64,000 bases of DNA from Suillus spraguei (Eukaryota > Basidiomycota > Agaricomycetes > Boletales > Suillaceae): contig JABCPU010000267.1 of assembly GCA_016800925.1 (NCBI GenBank), positions 1 through 64,000 of the forward strand, written 5' to 3'. A model generated the notes under the pieces. The model had not been told where the DNA came from and ran no database searches. It saw only the letters and a program-made list of their open reading frames with translations. The position numbers were made by a program, and so were the translations under genes. Positions 44,488 through 55,948 of this stretch are shown in pieces. Each line of letters starts with the position of its first letter. The stretch's first letter is position 1.

Positions 44488-46538
44488 CTACAACAGGTAT
44501 CTATAACCTTTAGTAAGATTTAGATGGCGTTCCTCCTCATCAGCAGCTTTATTCAATCGCTCAAGATGCCGCCTAAACACCCAGGACAATAAGATGCATG
44601 AACTAGCCAGCATGATGCAAATGAGGTATGACTTTGTATATGTTGGACCCCAGCTGGATAGCCAAATGTATCTGGTATTGTATGACATGCCATCAATGGT
44701 ACCACACGAGAGATACTAGAAAGGGACTGACGGGGATATGGTATTTCCTGATGTTCCAATGCAGTTCATGAACCCGATGGCAATTGCTCGCTTGGAGCTC
44801 GAACGAGCGAATGTGTTACTAATCCACGTCAGTAAGATGACATTTGAGACCTGTCCTTGAGCCATGAAAAATCTGGTTTGAATAATAAGGGAGCACGAAA
44901 TAAGCGATACACGAAATATGACTGACAGCGAGATGTAGCGAGCGGTGAAATTCATCGTGGACATAGCCAGAGCATATCCAGTGATTAGCATCAACAACGC
45001 AAACACCATATGCCCAAAGCGTTCACGCGTCGCGTCAGAGTGACTTGAAAAACGTGAGTCTTCAACTGAAGGGTAAGTTGAAATTTCAATATGGCCTACC
45101 GTGCGACAGTGACTGCAGTGATTGTGCTCGTGATCCATGGCGGTATGCACAGCAGAAGACTAATGGTAGGCGAATACCCCATTGTGGCCGCCAGGGTAGG
45201 GAAGAACATATTGAAAGATAGAGATGCATTACAGCAACACAATGCCGTGCCAACCAACCACGTTCTCCAATCTGACATCATTACGAGGACATCGGAAAAG
45301 CCGCCGGATGACGCAGGCTCAGCGGCACCGTGACCTTCTGAATCCTCCTCCATCCGTTTTCGAGCAAGATCATGCTCTGCGGGAGTGAGCCAACGCGCAG
45401 GGCCCGAAGGAAAGTCAGGAAGTATGAACATCCCACAGATGCCGATCACAACCGTTAAATAACCCTCTACGAAAAACAGCCACCTGCAAGTAGTCAACAT
45501 CCATGCCAAACATCTGCTGGGAAAAGATGTCTGTTTCACACCTCCAGGCCGCATAACCGAGAAACCCCTCCATAGTTGCCAGAATTCCAGAGGCTAGCAG
45601 CGAACCAAAAGCATTGCTGATTCCAATTCCTGCAGTGAAGAACGCGGTCCTGTACCCAAGCTCTTCTCGCTTATACCTGCAATTCATTTAGCAAGCCAGT
45701 CTGTCATGTGAAGTGAACTGCGGGAAGCACCATCTTGAAAGTAGATAGACAGCACCAGGATAGAAGGTGGCTTCTAAGAATCCCACCAGAAAGCGTGAAG
45801 AAAGCGCTTGGTAGTAGCTGCATAGATGTATATCAGCGCTTCAATCGTGTACTGTGGTACAATATACCAACTTCGTGGATATCCCTTCATTGCGAGTGGA
45901 CGTTCATTCTAAATTCGTCATAATAAACACACATAAGATAACAAAACACACCGATGAGAGTGGTCAGGAGACCCCATAGCGACATACAACTCGATAGATA
46001 CAGTGATGGTTTTTCTATGCGAGTGAGAATCATGTTTCTGCCACCATAGTTCAACTTTCAAGTGGACGTATTTAAAGCTAAAATACTCACGATGGTGTTT
46101 GCATGAACACATATCCAATGTATAGACTGCTGATCAACGTATTAAACTGCCTACCCTTCATGCCGAGGTCTTCCTCGAAACCGCGAAGCCTTGCAGCGCT
46201 ATGAGTAATAACAGTTATTAGCTAGAAACATAGATGTTTCTTACAGAACGTCTTACGCAGCATTATTTCGATCCATCTAGTAGATGTAGTAATTATTACA
46301 GAGGCAGAGAATGCACGAGACAAGTTATTGGTGTCTTACGCACCTGGTTTAAGATGTAGATAAGAATGAGATACGCTGTTCTAAAATCAAGTTTTCGTAG
46401 AAGATTTCGCTCTATAATTTTCCTAGAGATGGACTCCGGGTCGTCATTGTCGCTGTCCAGGGATGTACCGTAGACAGACTCTGTAGACTCGCCGACTTCT
46501 AAATGCAACAGTGACCTGCTTTCACCTGGAGAGGACAT
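44488..46538 (-). CDS. MFS transporter, allantoate/nicotinate permease type (Dal5/Tna1 family)
   Basis: Members of this anion:cation symporter branch import organic anions such as allantoate, nicotinate or pantothenate across the plasma membrane. An N-terminal cytoplasmic tail (from about MSSPGESRSLLHLEVGESTE) leads into KIIERNLLRKLDFRTAYLIL and then the first helix. Further exons give RFLVGFLEATFYPGAVYLLS, the loop WYKREELGYRTAFFTAG, FGSLLASGIL, WLFFVEGYLTVVIGICGMF with the family loop FILPDFPSGPARWLTPAEHD, and the C-terminal half (HMVFALLMLITGYALAMSTM, GFMNCIGTSGNT, WGPTYTKSYLICIMLASSC). Most introns checked splice in frame. The tail RRHLERLNKAADEEERHLN is cytoplasmic. The start is uncertain: upstream ATG codons to 46772 are also in frame. 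Substrate cannot be assigned. Confidence 0.85.
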
Positions 46539-46772
46539 GGATGTTCGGAGTTCACAGCCCCGTGGGATGGCACGGGGTCCAGAACAACTTGAAACTACTA
46601 GTGATATGCCTCCAGCTGTGAATGTTTCAATTTTAGCTAGCATTGCCCCAAGATAAGCCTGAGTAAGCCGGGTTCGTGCACCCGGTGAGAATGATGCGTC
46701 ATAGTTTCTCATTGATATTGGCCGTTGCTGACGATGGACTTGGTAAGGTGGGATGTTCGATTGAAGTGGCAT

Positions 46773-47656
46773 TACAAAGCGAGTCGTAGAGCCGTTCCTG
46801 ATTCAATATTAAAGGCAGCGTCATGGTATTAATATTGTGGTTCAAGTTGTAATATTCGGTTATCAATAAAACTTCGACTTGACGTAATCAATCCCGACTC
46901 CCATGTGCCAAGATTCTCCTGGCTTTCCTTCAGTGCTTGGGTCATCAAATAGCTAAGTTCCACAGTAGGTACGTCGCTACGCAATGTTCTTTCAGACTCT
47001 GATCATCCCAGTGTGCCAATTTAGGGCCTAGGCTCAGAACGAGCTGGCGCCTACTACCTAGGGCAAGTGAGATGCGGTATGACGATTGATGTTTGATAAT
47101 TGGCTTCATTTGCATGTCAGTGAGGAGGCCTTTTTTTGTTTGAGGGTTACTGAGTATGCTATTGAAGGCGCAATTCAGATCAGGCTGATCTTGGGAATTC
47201 GGTTCTGTCAACCTGATCCACCTCATCATGAGCTTTTCCCAATCTGTAGGAAATCTATTCCATCTTTCGTACCTCTTTCAGGACTGGTCCTGCGAGCGCA
47301 ATTGTTTTGCTGGTTTATTTCAATGTCTTGGCAACCAGACAGCCAGGTAGCACCATGCAGCTCCCTGTCTACTCCACTTTTTGTTTGGAAGATGTATTCC
47401 TCGGGTATTCATATTATTCTCAAGTGAGATGCTTAGGTTAATATGCGTCGCTGTTAAGAATAAGCCAACTTTGCCCATGCCTGCTGGCATTCGACCAGCA
47501 GTGTATGCCTTAGTTGGCGCATTTATCCTACCCTCTGAGCTGCATCTGAACAGCAAAATTTGGGACACTCACCGACACAAGCCAAGCTGATACAGTCACC
47601 GATATTTTGCAGGCAAGGAAAGATAGGAAGTTCATGAGACACAAGATCGGATTCCT
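46773..47656. other. Intergenic; no gene recognised
   Basis: About 880 nt between the MFS gene and the F-box fragment. Open frames show no family features. Confidence 0.4.
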
Positions 47657-47960
47657 TCACTCCGAGTTTTGTAATTTCAATTACCTCCAACTCCAATATC
47701 TTCAGCTATATGAAAGCTCCTGCAGTCACCCGTGTTCTGCGCGTTACAAGAGCTGGATGCAACATGCAAAAGTCTAGTCATCTTGGAGGCTTTTTTGGAG
47801 AAGCTCATCATCACTCCAATAGTATTATCCTTCACGATCATGCAATGGATAATTCTGGGTCATCACATGGTCGTGCATCGTGGGTGGACATATGTACTAA
47901 GCAGGTTTGCAAATTGCCGAGAACTGTGACAAAACTATGTGTAGCTGGACTGGACGCGGC
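47657..47960 (+). pseudogene. F-box gene fragment E (exon-2 piece)
   Basis: A block of about 300 nt aligns with the exon-2 region of copy C (minus strand, around 26000-26230): shared phrases include CTCCGAGTTTTG, TTTCAATTACCTCCAACTCC, GGAGGCTTTTTTGGAGAAGC. One frame reads FCALQELDATCKSLVILEAF and EKLIITPIVLSFTI. It is isolated, without start, F-box or splice sites. Its orientation is that of copy D, 0.3 kb further right. Confidence 0.7.
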
Positions 47961-48264
47961 AAAATTGCTAATTGTGGTTTACATTTTGTTTAAAAACTAA
48001 ACGCTAAGTCAGACTAAGGTACGAGTTTAGTTTACGGCGAGCAGGAAACGAAATAATAGACGTACCCTCTATCCCCAGATAACGGACTGATGAAAGAGGG
48101 TACAAGCGAGTCCAGTCATATATAATTGTAGAGCATGCCAAATGTTCAATCTCCGCGTTCGCGTCGGCATTCGAGCTAAGCTCCAACATTTTGCAAGCTG
48201 TGGCTGATCAGTGCAGTTTTCCCAGTCACAGTAAACTTCTACTAGCTATTCTACCACAAGTACT

Positions 48265-49981
48265 ATGGAGACCAAAAATGCAGAGGCAATTCACTCAAGT
48301 CAACATGCTCACAGCAGATATGGTCGCAGTGTTTCCTCTTTCTTGCCAGCATCTGCTCGTTGTATCATGATTGGTGAGCTTCGGTGGAAAATTTTTGAAC
48401 TGGTTGCTCTACCTGACATGCCTGTTAGTAATATTCTTGGGCGGCCTTCGGAATCTAGCTGGGAGACGGATGATGTGGATGATGAATTTAGCTTTATGAG
48501 AGAGTCACTTCTGGCACTTGCCTTGACGTGCAAGTCATTTGCTGGACCTGCGCTGGACCTTCTGTGGCGACACCTAGGTGGACTTGAACCTCTTATCAAA
48601 TATCTCCCACAAAGCCTATGGAAACAGGACGGGAAAAAGCTAGTTAGTCAAGCTCTGGCTCATGCTCAAGAGTGTATTAATTCATCATTTGACAGGAATT
48701 TCAAAGAACCATGACCCTCGATGACTGGTCCATTTTTTGCAAATACAACCACCGCGTCCGTTCATTGCTCAATCAATGTTACGTGAAGCACTCGAAAGAC
48801 ACGATCTGCAGCACCAAAATATAGCATACCCTCAACTATCCTCCCTTCTCCCTTCCCTTGCTCCCCAACTTGACGTCCCTTACTTGGACTGAGACTTCCG
48901 ACGAGACATTTCATTATATTCAGTTGTTTGTGACCCCAAAATTGACGATGCTCAACATTTCCGGTCCCGCGCGCCATTTCTACACTACATCATCCTTCTT
49001 TGGCCCATCCGAACAGTCCATCTTATCATCTATCGCAAAGTCATGCCCTTCTATCTCGCACTTCAATTTCAATTTCGTTCAAAATAGGGATGAATCCACA
49101 GAATTAGTCGAACACATGTCGACCGTGTTGCAATCATGGTCTCGACTAATATCATCGAGGACTGGAATAGTGTCCGAGGCAGCAATACCATATCTCTCCA
49201 AGTTGCCTTCGCTTCGAGTTTTGAAGTTCACATTACCTTCAACTCTCATATCCGTTGATAGCAGCTCGCCATCACTGCGAAAGTATTATCTTTCACAATC
49301 ACTGATGGAGTGAATTCCGTACGGGCCCTTCCGGCTCTGATTTCTCGCATATGCGATTTATGTGCAGACAATTCACTGCAACAGGTACAGCTCAGCATCA
49401 CTAACCAACACGCTCGTGGAATTTCTTCAATCGAAGCTGCGACCTTTCAACCACTCTTTACATTTCGCGACCTTCGCAAGTTCAACTTCACTACGTATTA
49501 TCGCTGTGATGTGCGAATGGATGATGCTGACCTTGTGGAGATGGCCAAGGCCTGGCCTCTCCTAGAGGATTTAGCCATCCCCGGATGGCCTAAAGCCAGT
49601 CATGAAGTCACCCCACACGCCTTCGTCTCGCTGTTGTGGCATTGCCCGCGTTTAGTCTCGGTTGCTGTTCCCGTAGACTGGACCACGATAGACTACGATG
49701 ACATATCCCGTGATATTCCTTACCATGGATTTTCTCATAACGCAGTATCCAAATCAGTCTTTCGATGTCAATCAGAGCTCAACAATCCGATATCAATTGC
49801 TGCTTTCATATCAGCCGTTGCACCCAATGTAACATCAATCAAGGGACATGAATCCTGGATGATAGTCGAGAACATGCTCGCTGCCATATCCATTATCCGT
49901 GAGCAAGGGATGAGAATGATGCTGAATAGGCCAATGGGTGGTTTATACAACCACTACAGGGCTGCGCAGCGGGGAGAATGA
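48265..49981 (+). pseudogene. F-box protein, copy D (nonsense plus internal deletion)
   Basis: Exon 1 is intact (METKNAEAIHSSQHAHSRYG, RCIMIGELRWKIFELVALPD, LALALTCKSFAGPALDLLWR, LPQSLWKQDGKKL) and the intron (GTTAGT to GACAG, near 48641-48693) joins it in frame to EFQRTMTLDDWSIFCKYNHR. Exon 2 then has an in-frame TAG at 48822-48824 where copy A has a Trp codon. It also has a deletion of about 91 nt at 49260/49261 relative to copy A, which shifts the frame. Beyond that the sequence reads ALPALISRICDLCADNSLQQ to the normal end (LYNHYRAAQRGE) at 49981. Inverted relative to A, B and C. Confidence 0.85.
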
Positions 49982-50245
49982 CGATGTTAATGAGGGTGTC
50001 AGCGTTGATGGTTCCAGGAAGATGGCAGAAGTAAAGGCGACTTGGAATGCTTTCTTACTCAAATTTTCCTGTCCAGATTACCGCTCCCGGTCAAGGACCC
50101 TCAACGAATCACTTTCCTATCCATATCTCGCAATTTTACAGCAGGAGTAGATATATTATGGTTCCAATATACATCATGCGTTGAATGTACATGGTCCGAT
50201 CGACGAAGTATCAGTTAACCAATTCACCGGGATGCCAGCTTGCGG
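49982..50245 (+). repeat. 3' flank of copy D shared with copies A/B
   Basis: Downstream of the stop, D keeps similarity to the 3' flank of copies A and B (for example GTTCCAGGAAGATGGC, and GAAGTATCAGTT ... CCAATTCACCG matching 22430-22450 in reverse complement). The duplicated unit therefore included at least about 260 nt of non-coding 3' sequence. Confidence 0.7.
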
Positions 50246-50828
50246 GCACTTACAACTTATCCTGTATTTACCTGCTAACGTGTTCACTTGCGCGAAGTAT
50301 CTCGCCACCCCATACTCGGCGAAATCATGGACATGGACTGTGGCAATGATTAAATTTTTGGAAGATCTGATGCTTTTAAATGAGGGAGAATAGACATCGA
50401 TATGTTGCACCATTACGATATGCATGTACATATAACGTAGTAGCCGTTGGTCATGGCATGTCCAAGTCACCGAGTGCACATTAATCCTCAGAAACGAAGG
50501 AGACACTCGAATATTATTGTATCATGCAAGACTCAACGAAGAGTCTAAAAGAAGCAGCCACTTAATCAACTTAAGCTTCACCTATTCTGAATACTGTAGT
50601 TCACGATTACACTAATTCTGAGATCTGAATCACGGAAGCAAACTTAATTGGCATGCACTTCGTACATGTATCTTATTCCACGATATCCGATGCTTCCATT
50701 AAGATTCTTTGCTGTGTAATAGCTTGTGGGTGCCAGTAAGTAAGCTCAACATATCCATATCCTGTATCGTAAACAGTAGCAGGCCAGAAACCGAAAAGGC
50801 AGAAAAAAAGCAAAGATGAATATCAAGG
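50246..50828. other. Intergenic; no gene recognised
   Basis: 3' flank of the Vps39-like gene and of F-box copy D; no exon signals. Confidence 0.4.
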
Positions 50829-53757
50829 TCATCTAACATCTACCTCTTCCCCATTGCTCACACGAGGATGTACGTTAGCAACATCAACTTCGTTCCGTCC
50901 CTGGTCCTGCAGATGCAGCGCGATTTTTTCTGCAAGGCCATCCTTCTCATTGAAGCTCTCGGGTTCTCTATCTCCATCCTCATCCTCATCGGCTTCTTCT
51001 ATGACGGCGCCTTGTTCCCGGAACATGAGGTAGGAGCCCTCAAACACCTGGGAAGCACAATCAGGAATGAGAGGCTTTATAGGGGGGACGATTCTAACCT
51101 TGGAGTTCTGTGCAGCACAGATTGCCTTGATTATCTGACCCTCATGCTTGGCATGGAGTGTACGTCGGAATGAGTGAGTCAGGAAAGGAGAAAGGGAGCT
51201 AAGTGGCCAGTCTGGCGGTACGAGGGGAATGACCTGTAAATGTTATGAGATGTCGTAACAACCATATAGTACACAATCAGTTTATGACTGTAGTAAGGAA
51301 TGTACCCACGTCAACAGCATCTAAACTCGCGGCCTGTGAGCTTAGTAGTCTCGTGGTTTGCTGAGGCTCTCTGCGAAACAATCACATGCCGAGACTAGGA
51401 CTTGCAGGGTTGTAAACGTACCCGTCTTCCATGTAAACTTCTAAAAGCATTCTCACCAACTCTCCCTTCCCCTCTGAGCTCTTCTCCCTCTCCAAAATTC
51501 CAGAGCCACCCTTAGCTGCGAACAGCGCGCCCCATTCACCCATTCCGCAAGCTTCGACCGCTTCTACAGGAACGACAATGCCCCCCGTTCGAGCGTATGT
51601 CTCTGCCGAGACAGGATCTCGTAGCGTGAGGGCCAGTGCGCGGAGGGCTGTCCTGTGCATGCCCATCTAGAAAGCAACCTAAAAAGACAAGAAACATTAC
51701 ATATAAAAAGTACTGACCTTGCCGTCAAGCAACGCCACTTCCAAGCCAAGGACCTTGTCGAAGCCGCTAGCAACAATTTGTGACTTGACTATTTCAGCGT
51801 TATATCCCGATAGAGCCTGCAGAGCAAACAAGGCTTTGAGCCGTGCGCGCTTTGACGGAGAGTCGGGTGCTGTCGATACAAAATAGGTAAGGAAGGACGA
51901 TTGTGGACGTTGGAGCTGCGTGGATGGAGGGGAGAGCACATATTTTTGCGAAGATTGCGAGGTGTAAGAAGCGACTATATATTATTCATCCACTGGGTTG
52001 AAAATTTGAGCGACCAACGTGAAATTTAACGCACATTTGGCACGCCAGAGCTTTAGAGTGCTTTCGTCTTGCAGACACTCGAGCAGCTCGTCAACACATG
52101 CTTGCACAAGCTGTGCATGGAGTTCCGCATCCTTGTCAAAAAGATCCACAGTAAGCTTTGTGGCGGCACAACGAAACACGCAACGTACATCTCGCCTTCT
52201 CACAATGATTAGCCACTCCAAGAATTTCCTTGCTGCAATGGGATGTAACTGTCGTAACTCGGAAAGGACAGTGAGATCCTCCTCTCGGTCTTTTTCTTTT
52301 ACAGACCTCTTGGTCGACATGAGAAGCTAAATCATAGCGCGATCAGTTGCGCACAGCTACTGCCATCTCATGCTTACCATAAGCCCTCGCTCTGAATCTC
52401 GTGCTGTCAGCCATACTCCCCATTTTCGAAGCATTGCCCTGTCTCTTCCCTGTTTTGATTCTAGCAGGGCAAACATATTACTCAGGGGGTTCGACACGGA
52501 AGAATCACTATATCGTCCCTCAACCAACCTAAAGTGAGCATCAGCATTATCAATATCTGCTTAATAATGAAAGGCAGGGTCAAAGCAGTACCTACCCCTT
52601 CCAAATCTCCATCACTCGTCCTTCGTCACCTCTGGCCCTGAGTAATGCACATAGAGCACCCACTTCTCCGGTTTCGAGGAGTACAGGTTCCACAGCTGAA
52701 AGGCTGGTGGAATTTACACTTTCAAGGTGAGAAATGAGAGACGTAGTGTCACCCGATCGCGCGAATAATATAGCGAGGGCTGTGTCCGTCACCTGGCGAA
52801 TCCATTAGAACCACGTAACTCCAATAGAAAATTGCATAATGACCTCCTGTTGCTTGTATTTTCCTTGTCCCTTGAAGCCTTGGAGAACAGACTTGATCAT
52901 CACTATGGCTTCTTCCCGAAGAATCTTATGAATCTCCTGGGCAGCAAGTGCCTCACGAGTGGAGGGTGGGAGATGAGGAGAGTAATTCCTAACTAGGTTT
53001 GCGGCAACTATCAGTTCCGCCCAGACGGGGGAGAGGGGTGGGTGAGTCGGCTGCCGGGGTGTCGGAAAGAGGTAGTGGCGCATGGTCGGGAAGACAAGGA
53101 TGGAAAGGGGGATTTGATAGATTTAAGTACTCACTGAGATCATCAACATTTGCCTCGATGGGCATTCGCTTTGCAACACCGTCGTACATGTCCGCTTCTT
53201 CACCATCAGTGAACAATGGCCGTGATAACTCGGGAAAATATGATATAAGGATACGGGGATCGAGTGCGCCTGCGAGAAAGTGTGGGGCCGCATCCACGAA
53301 GCGTGTTTGGGAGAACAGAGCAAACGCGATAATTTGGTGTATGTATTCCAGTGTTTCAGCCTTTTGTACCGGTCAATATTCGTCTAACAAGTAGATGAAA
53401 CAATGGCACCTCGTCAGAATCTAATGCCTGACCAGATGCGAAGTTGTTTGCGAGGTCGACAGCATCTTCGACTTTGTTGTTTTCAAGCAGCGTTTCAACT
53501 TGAGCAATGATAGTCGACTGAACCAGCGAATGAATAGTGTCCTGTCCGTAAACCAAAATAGAAGAACGAGGGAAAGAACCATGGCGCATCCTGGCAGACT
53601 TGCCAGTGCGTACAAACACTGACAAGCTTTCAGTTCCTCAGCTTCAGGAGGATACAAAAAAGTCAACAGTCGAGTATAGCCGATATCCAAAATGAAGTTA
53701 TTCTGGCAAGCTTATAGTTAGAGTTACTTGCAGTACTTAGAAGTTAGAGCCAGCATT
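50829..53757 (-). CDS. Vps39/TGFBRAP1-type tethering subunit, 5'-truncated
   Basis: Proteins of this family are subunits of the endolysosomal tethering complexes CORVET/HOPS, with an N-terminal citron-homology (CNH) beta-propeller, a clathrin-type alpha solenoid and a C-terminal Vps39 domain. The solenoid is well preserved over many exons: STIIAQVETLLENNKVEDAV, YIHQIIAFALFSQTRFVDAA, LDPRILISYFPELSRPLF, DTALAILFARSGDTTSLISH and VEPVLLETGEVGALCALLRA, CLQDESTLKLWRAKC, MHRTALRALALTLRDPVSAE, and the terminal VPPDWPLSSLSPFLTHSFRR, LHAKHEGQIIKAICAAQN. The C-terminal introns splice in frame to EEVDVR. At the 5' end only the very end of the CNH region is present (ILDIGYTRLLTF, SSILVYGQDTIHSL); it stops by about 53757, and a divergent gene starts at 53820. 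The propeller exons are missing, so this is a truncated gene or a shortened isoform. Confidence 0.8.
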
Positions 53758-53819
53758 ACTGATTAGTCAGCTTGTGTGGGGACAAGGGCAAAATTGGGGC
53801 AAACCAAAAGTACTTATCC
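53758..53819. promoter_or_regulatory. Very short divergent spacer, Vps39-like / TBC1D20
   Basis: Only about 60 nt separate the last recognisable Vps39-like coding sequence from the TBC1D20 ATG. This is too little for two normal promoters and marks the truncation point. Confidence 0.5.
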
Positions 53820-55948
53820 ATGACACCGAGTCCCGACAGTGGCCTTGTTGGTATGCTTGACGAAGACACGATGAACTTGGATGCGCTACGAGCTCAGAGC
53901 CTTCGTCCTGGTGGATTCGGAAAGGAAAGAACACGTGTCTGGTGCGTGGAACTGCAACTGTTCACTAGTTTCGCTGAGCTGCTTAACTTATCACATGTTC
54001 GTAGGCCTGCCCTACTTGGAGTCCGCGTTTCGTCAGAACCTCCTCCGTATGCAGAGGTCGCTCCGGAACCTTCTACAAATGATCTGCCCCACCCTGACGA
54101 GCGCCAAGTACGTTTGGACACTGACCGGAGTTTTGTGATGTATCCCGTAGGCAATATATCTCATGGTCGCTTTTCTACGAGCGTTCGAACATGTTACAGG
54201 CAGACAACGATGACGAAAGTCGCCGGACTGTATTGCAGACTTCTCTCAACAGTTTAATCGTTTCCCTCCTCCGAAAGCGTCGGAAGTTGCACTATTTCCA
54301 AGGATACCATGACATTGTCACTGTTATTCTACTAACTCTTCCACCAGAGCTTCAACTCCCTTGTGTAGAAAAGCTCTCCCTCCATCGAGTGAGGGACTCT
54401 ATGGGACCCACGTTAGAGCCTGTATTGGGACTTCTCCGCATCACGCGTAACCTTTTGCGTATCATCGACCCTAAATATGCAATGCTACTTGAGAGGTACC
54501 TCAACGCATTTCGTGCCCTGTCACGTTTTGTTCATTAATGCGTTATACATTGTTCTATAGCATTGCACCCCTACCGTTCCATGCCCTATCAAACCTTCTC
54601 ACACTTTTCTCACACGAGGTACCCACCCTACCCCTTATTCAGCATGTCTGGGATTTTCTGCTCTGCCGAGAGCCTTTGGCAGTGGTGTGGCTAGCCGTCG
54701 CTGTAAGTGCTCTTTTCTACGGCCACTGCTGCGACACCATTCTATGGCAAATTTTGTTATTTGAGCAATTCCATCATTGACTCATGGATCGTGCAGGTCA
54801 TTCTTGTTCGAAAACCTGATGTTCTTCAATTAGCGGCAGAAGACGAGGACGGCATGATACACTCAGTTTTGAATGCTCTGCCTTCACTCAGCGATGATTC
54901 CGAAACAGCAAACGACGTTCCCTCCGATCAACATACTCGATCGGGATCACCAGATGAGGAAGACAGAGTCACCTTCAACACGGAGGAGGCGAAGCGGCTC
55001 TCAGATGCTCCCGACGAAAACACAAACAAGGAGCTTCCTATAGGACAACATCAATTAATCGAACAGAAACCAGTCCCCTGTTTGATAGAGAATGGAGCAT
55101 CCCAGAATTTCACCGATGGTCAAGTCGTACGCGGAGAGAGCAACGTGGTTGCTGATGCTGGCCAATCTGCTGAAAATGGGGCCATCCAACGACCGGATAG
55201 TTTACGCCCCGCGTTATTCCCAAGTCAGCCTCAGGAAACCGAGGAATGTCCGACCGTAATTTCTCCAGAGACTCTCATCGATAACACCACCGAAATTGAT
55301 ATTGGCAATGACTCTGCTCCACAACTGGTTCCACCCCACCCGCTGTTCCCTTCCAGGCCGACGTCCCCTACGCCGTTACGTACATCGCGCTCTAGTTCCT
55401 GCACTGCGTCCCGTTCGCCCTCATTGCCACCTCAAAAATCCTGCCGGCCTCCAATTTCACTTCCGTCCCTTCTAGCACACGCCGCACAGCTCCTTGAGGC
55501 TTATCCTCCCACCCTTCCTGAGCTTCGCGTTAAGGACATACTTGGGCCTAAGAGCGTTGTGCACACGTGGAAACCTCCTCAAGATGGTTTTTCTACACAA
55601 TATGACAGTAAAAATGATGACGATGCAGAGAGCTGGGTTGGGAGCCCTGACGTTGTTGTCCCGTTTGTAGAAGACGAGGATATCGAAGAGAGCGAAAATG
55701 AGCGAAATACAAAGTCACGCAGGGGTCCTGTCAGATGGCACCGGAGACTCGTTCTCCTTCATCGCCTGCGTCTTCAGTTCGGACTACTCACTGCCACGGA
55801 GAAACGAATCCTTATGTTAGGTGCAGTAGCGGCAGTTAGCCTTGCTATTGTCCTTCGGCAGTACAGGGGCTTTTATGACACAAGGGCAGGGTGGATAGCA
55901 TGGGCGTGGGCATTCGGCGGTGGAATCCGGTTTAGAACTGTGGAATAA
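53820..55948 (+). CDS. TBC1D20-type Rab GTPase-activating protein
   Basis: TBC1D20 (fungal Gyp8-like) is an ER-anchored GAP for Rab1/Ypt1, controlling ER-to-Golgi traffic. Five exons (53820-53941, 54005-54146, 54200-54495, 54561-54702, 54797-55948) sum to 1854 nt, 617 aa, without frame breaks. The N-terminus LRAQSLRPGGFGKERTRVW leads to the TBC domain: arginine finger in VRLDTDRSFVMYP, glutamine finger in LHYFQGYHDIVTVILL, KLSLHRVRDSMGPTLEPV, HALSNLLTLFSHEVPTLPLI, and REPLAVVWLAVAVILVRKP. A long Ser/Pro/Glu-rich disordered region (about residues 290-560) follows, then a C-terminal transmembrane segment (ILMLGAVAAVSLAIVLRQYR) as in the animal protein. The start is the first ATG after the spacer and matches the family length. 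Confidence 0.93.

Noticed and set aside
47086..47427. Plus-strand open frame of 113 codons
   Set aside because: No motif, no homologous family recognised and no splice partners.
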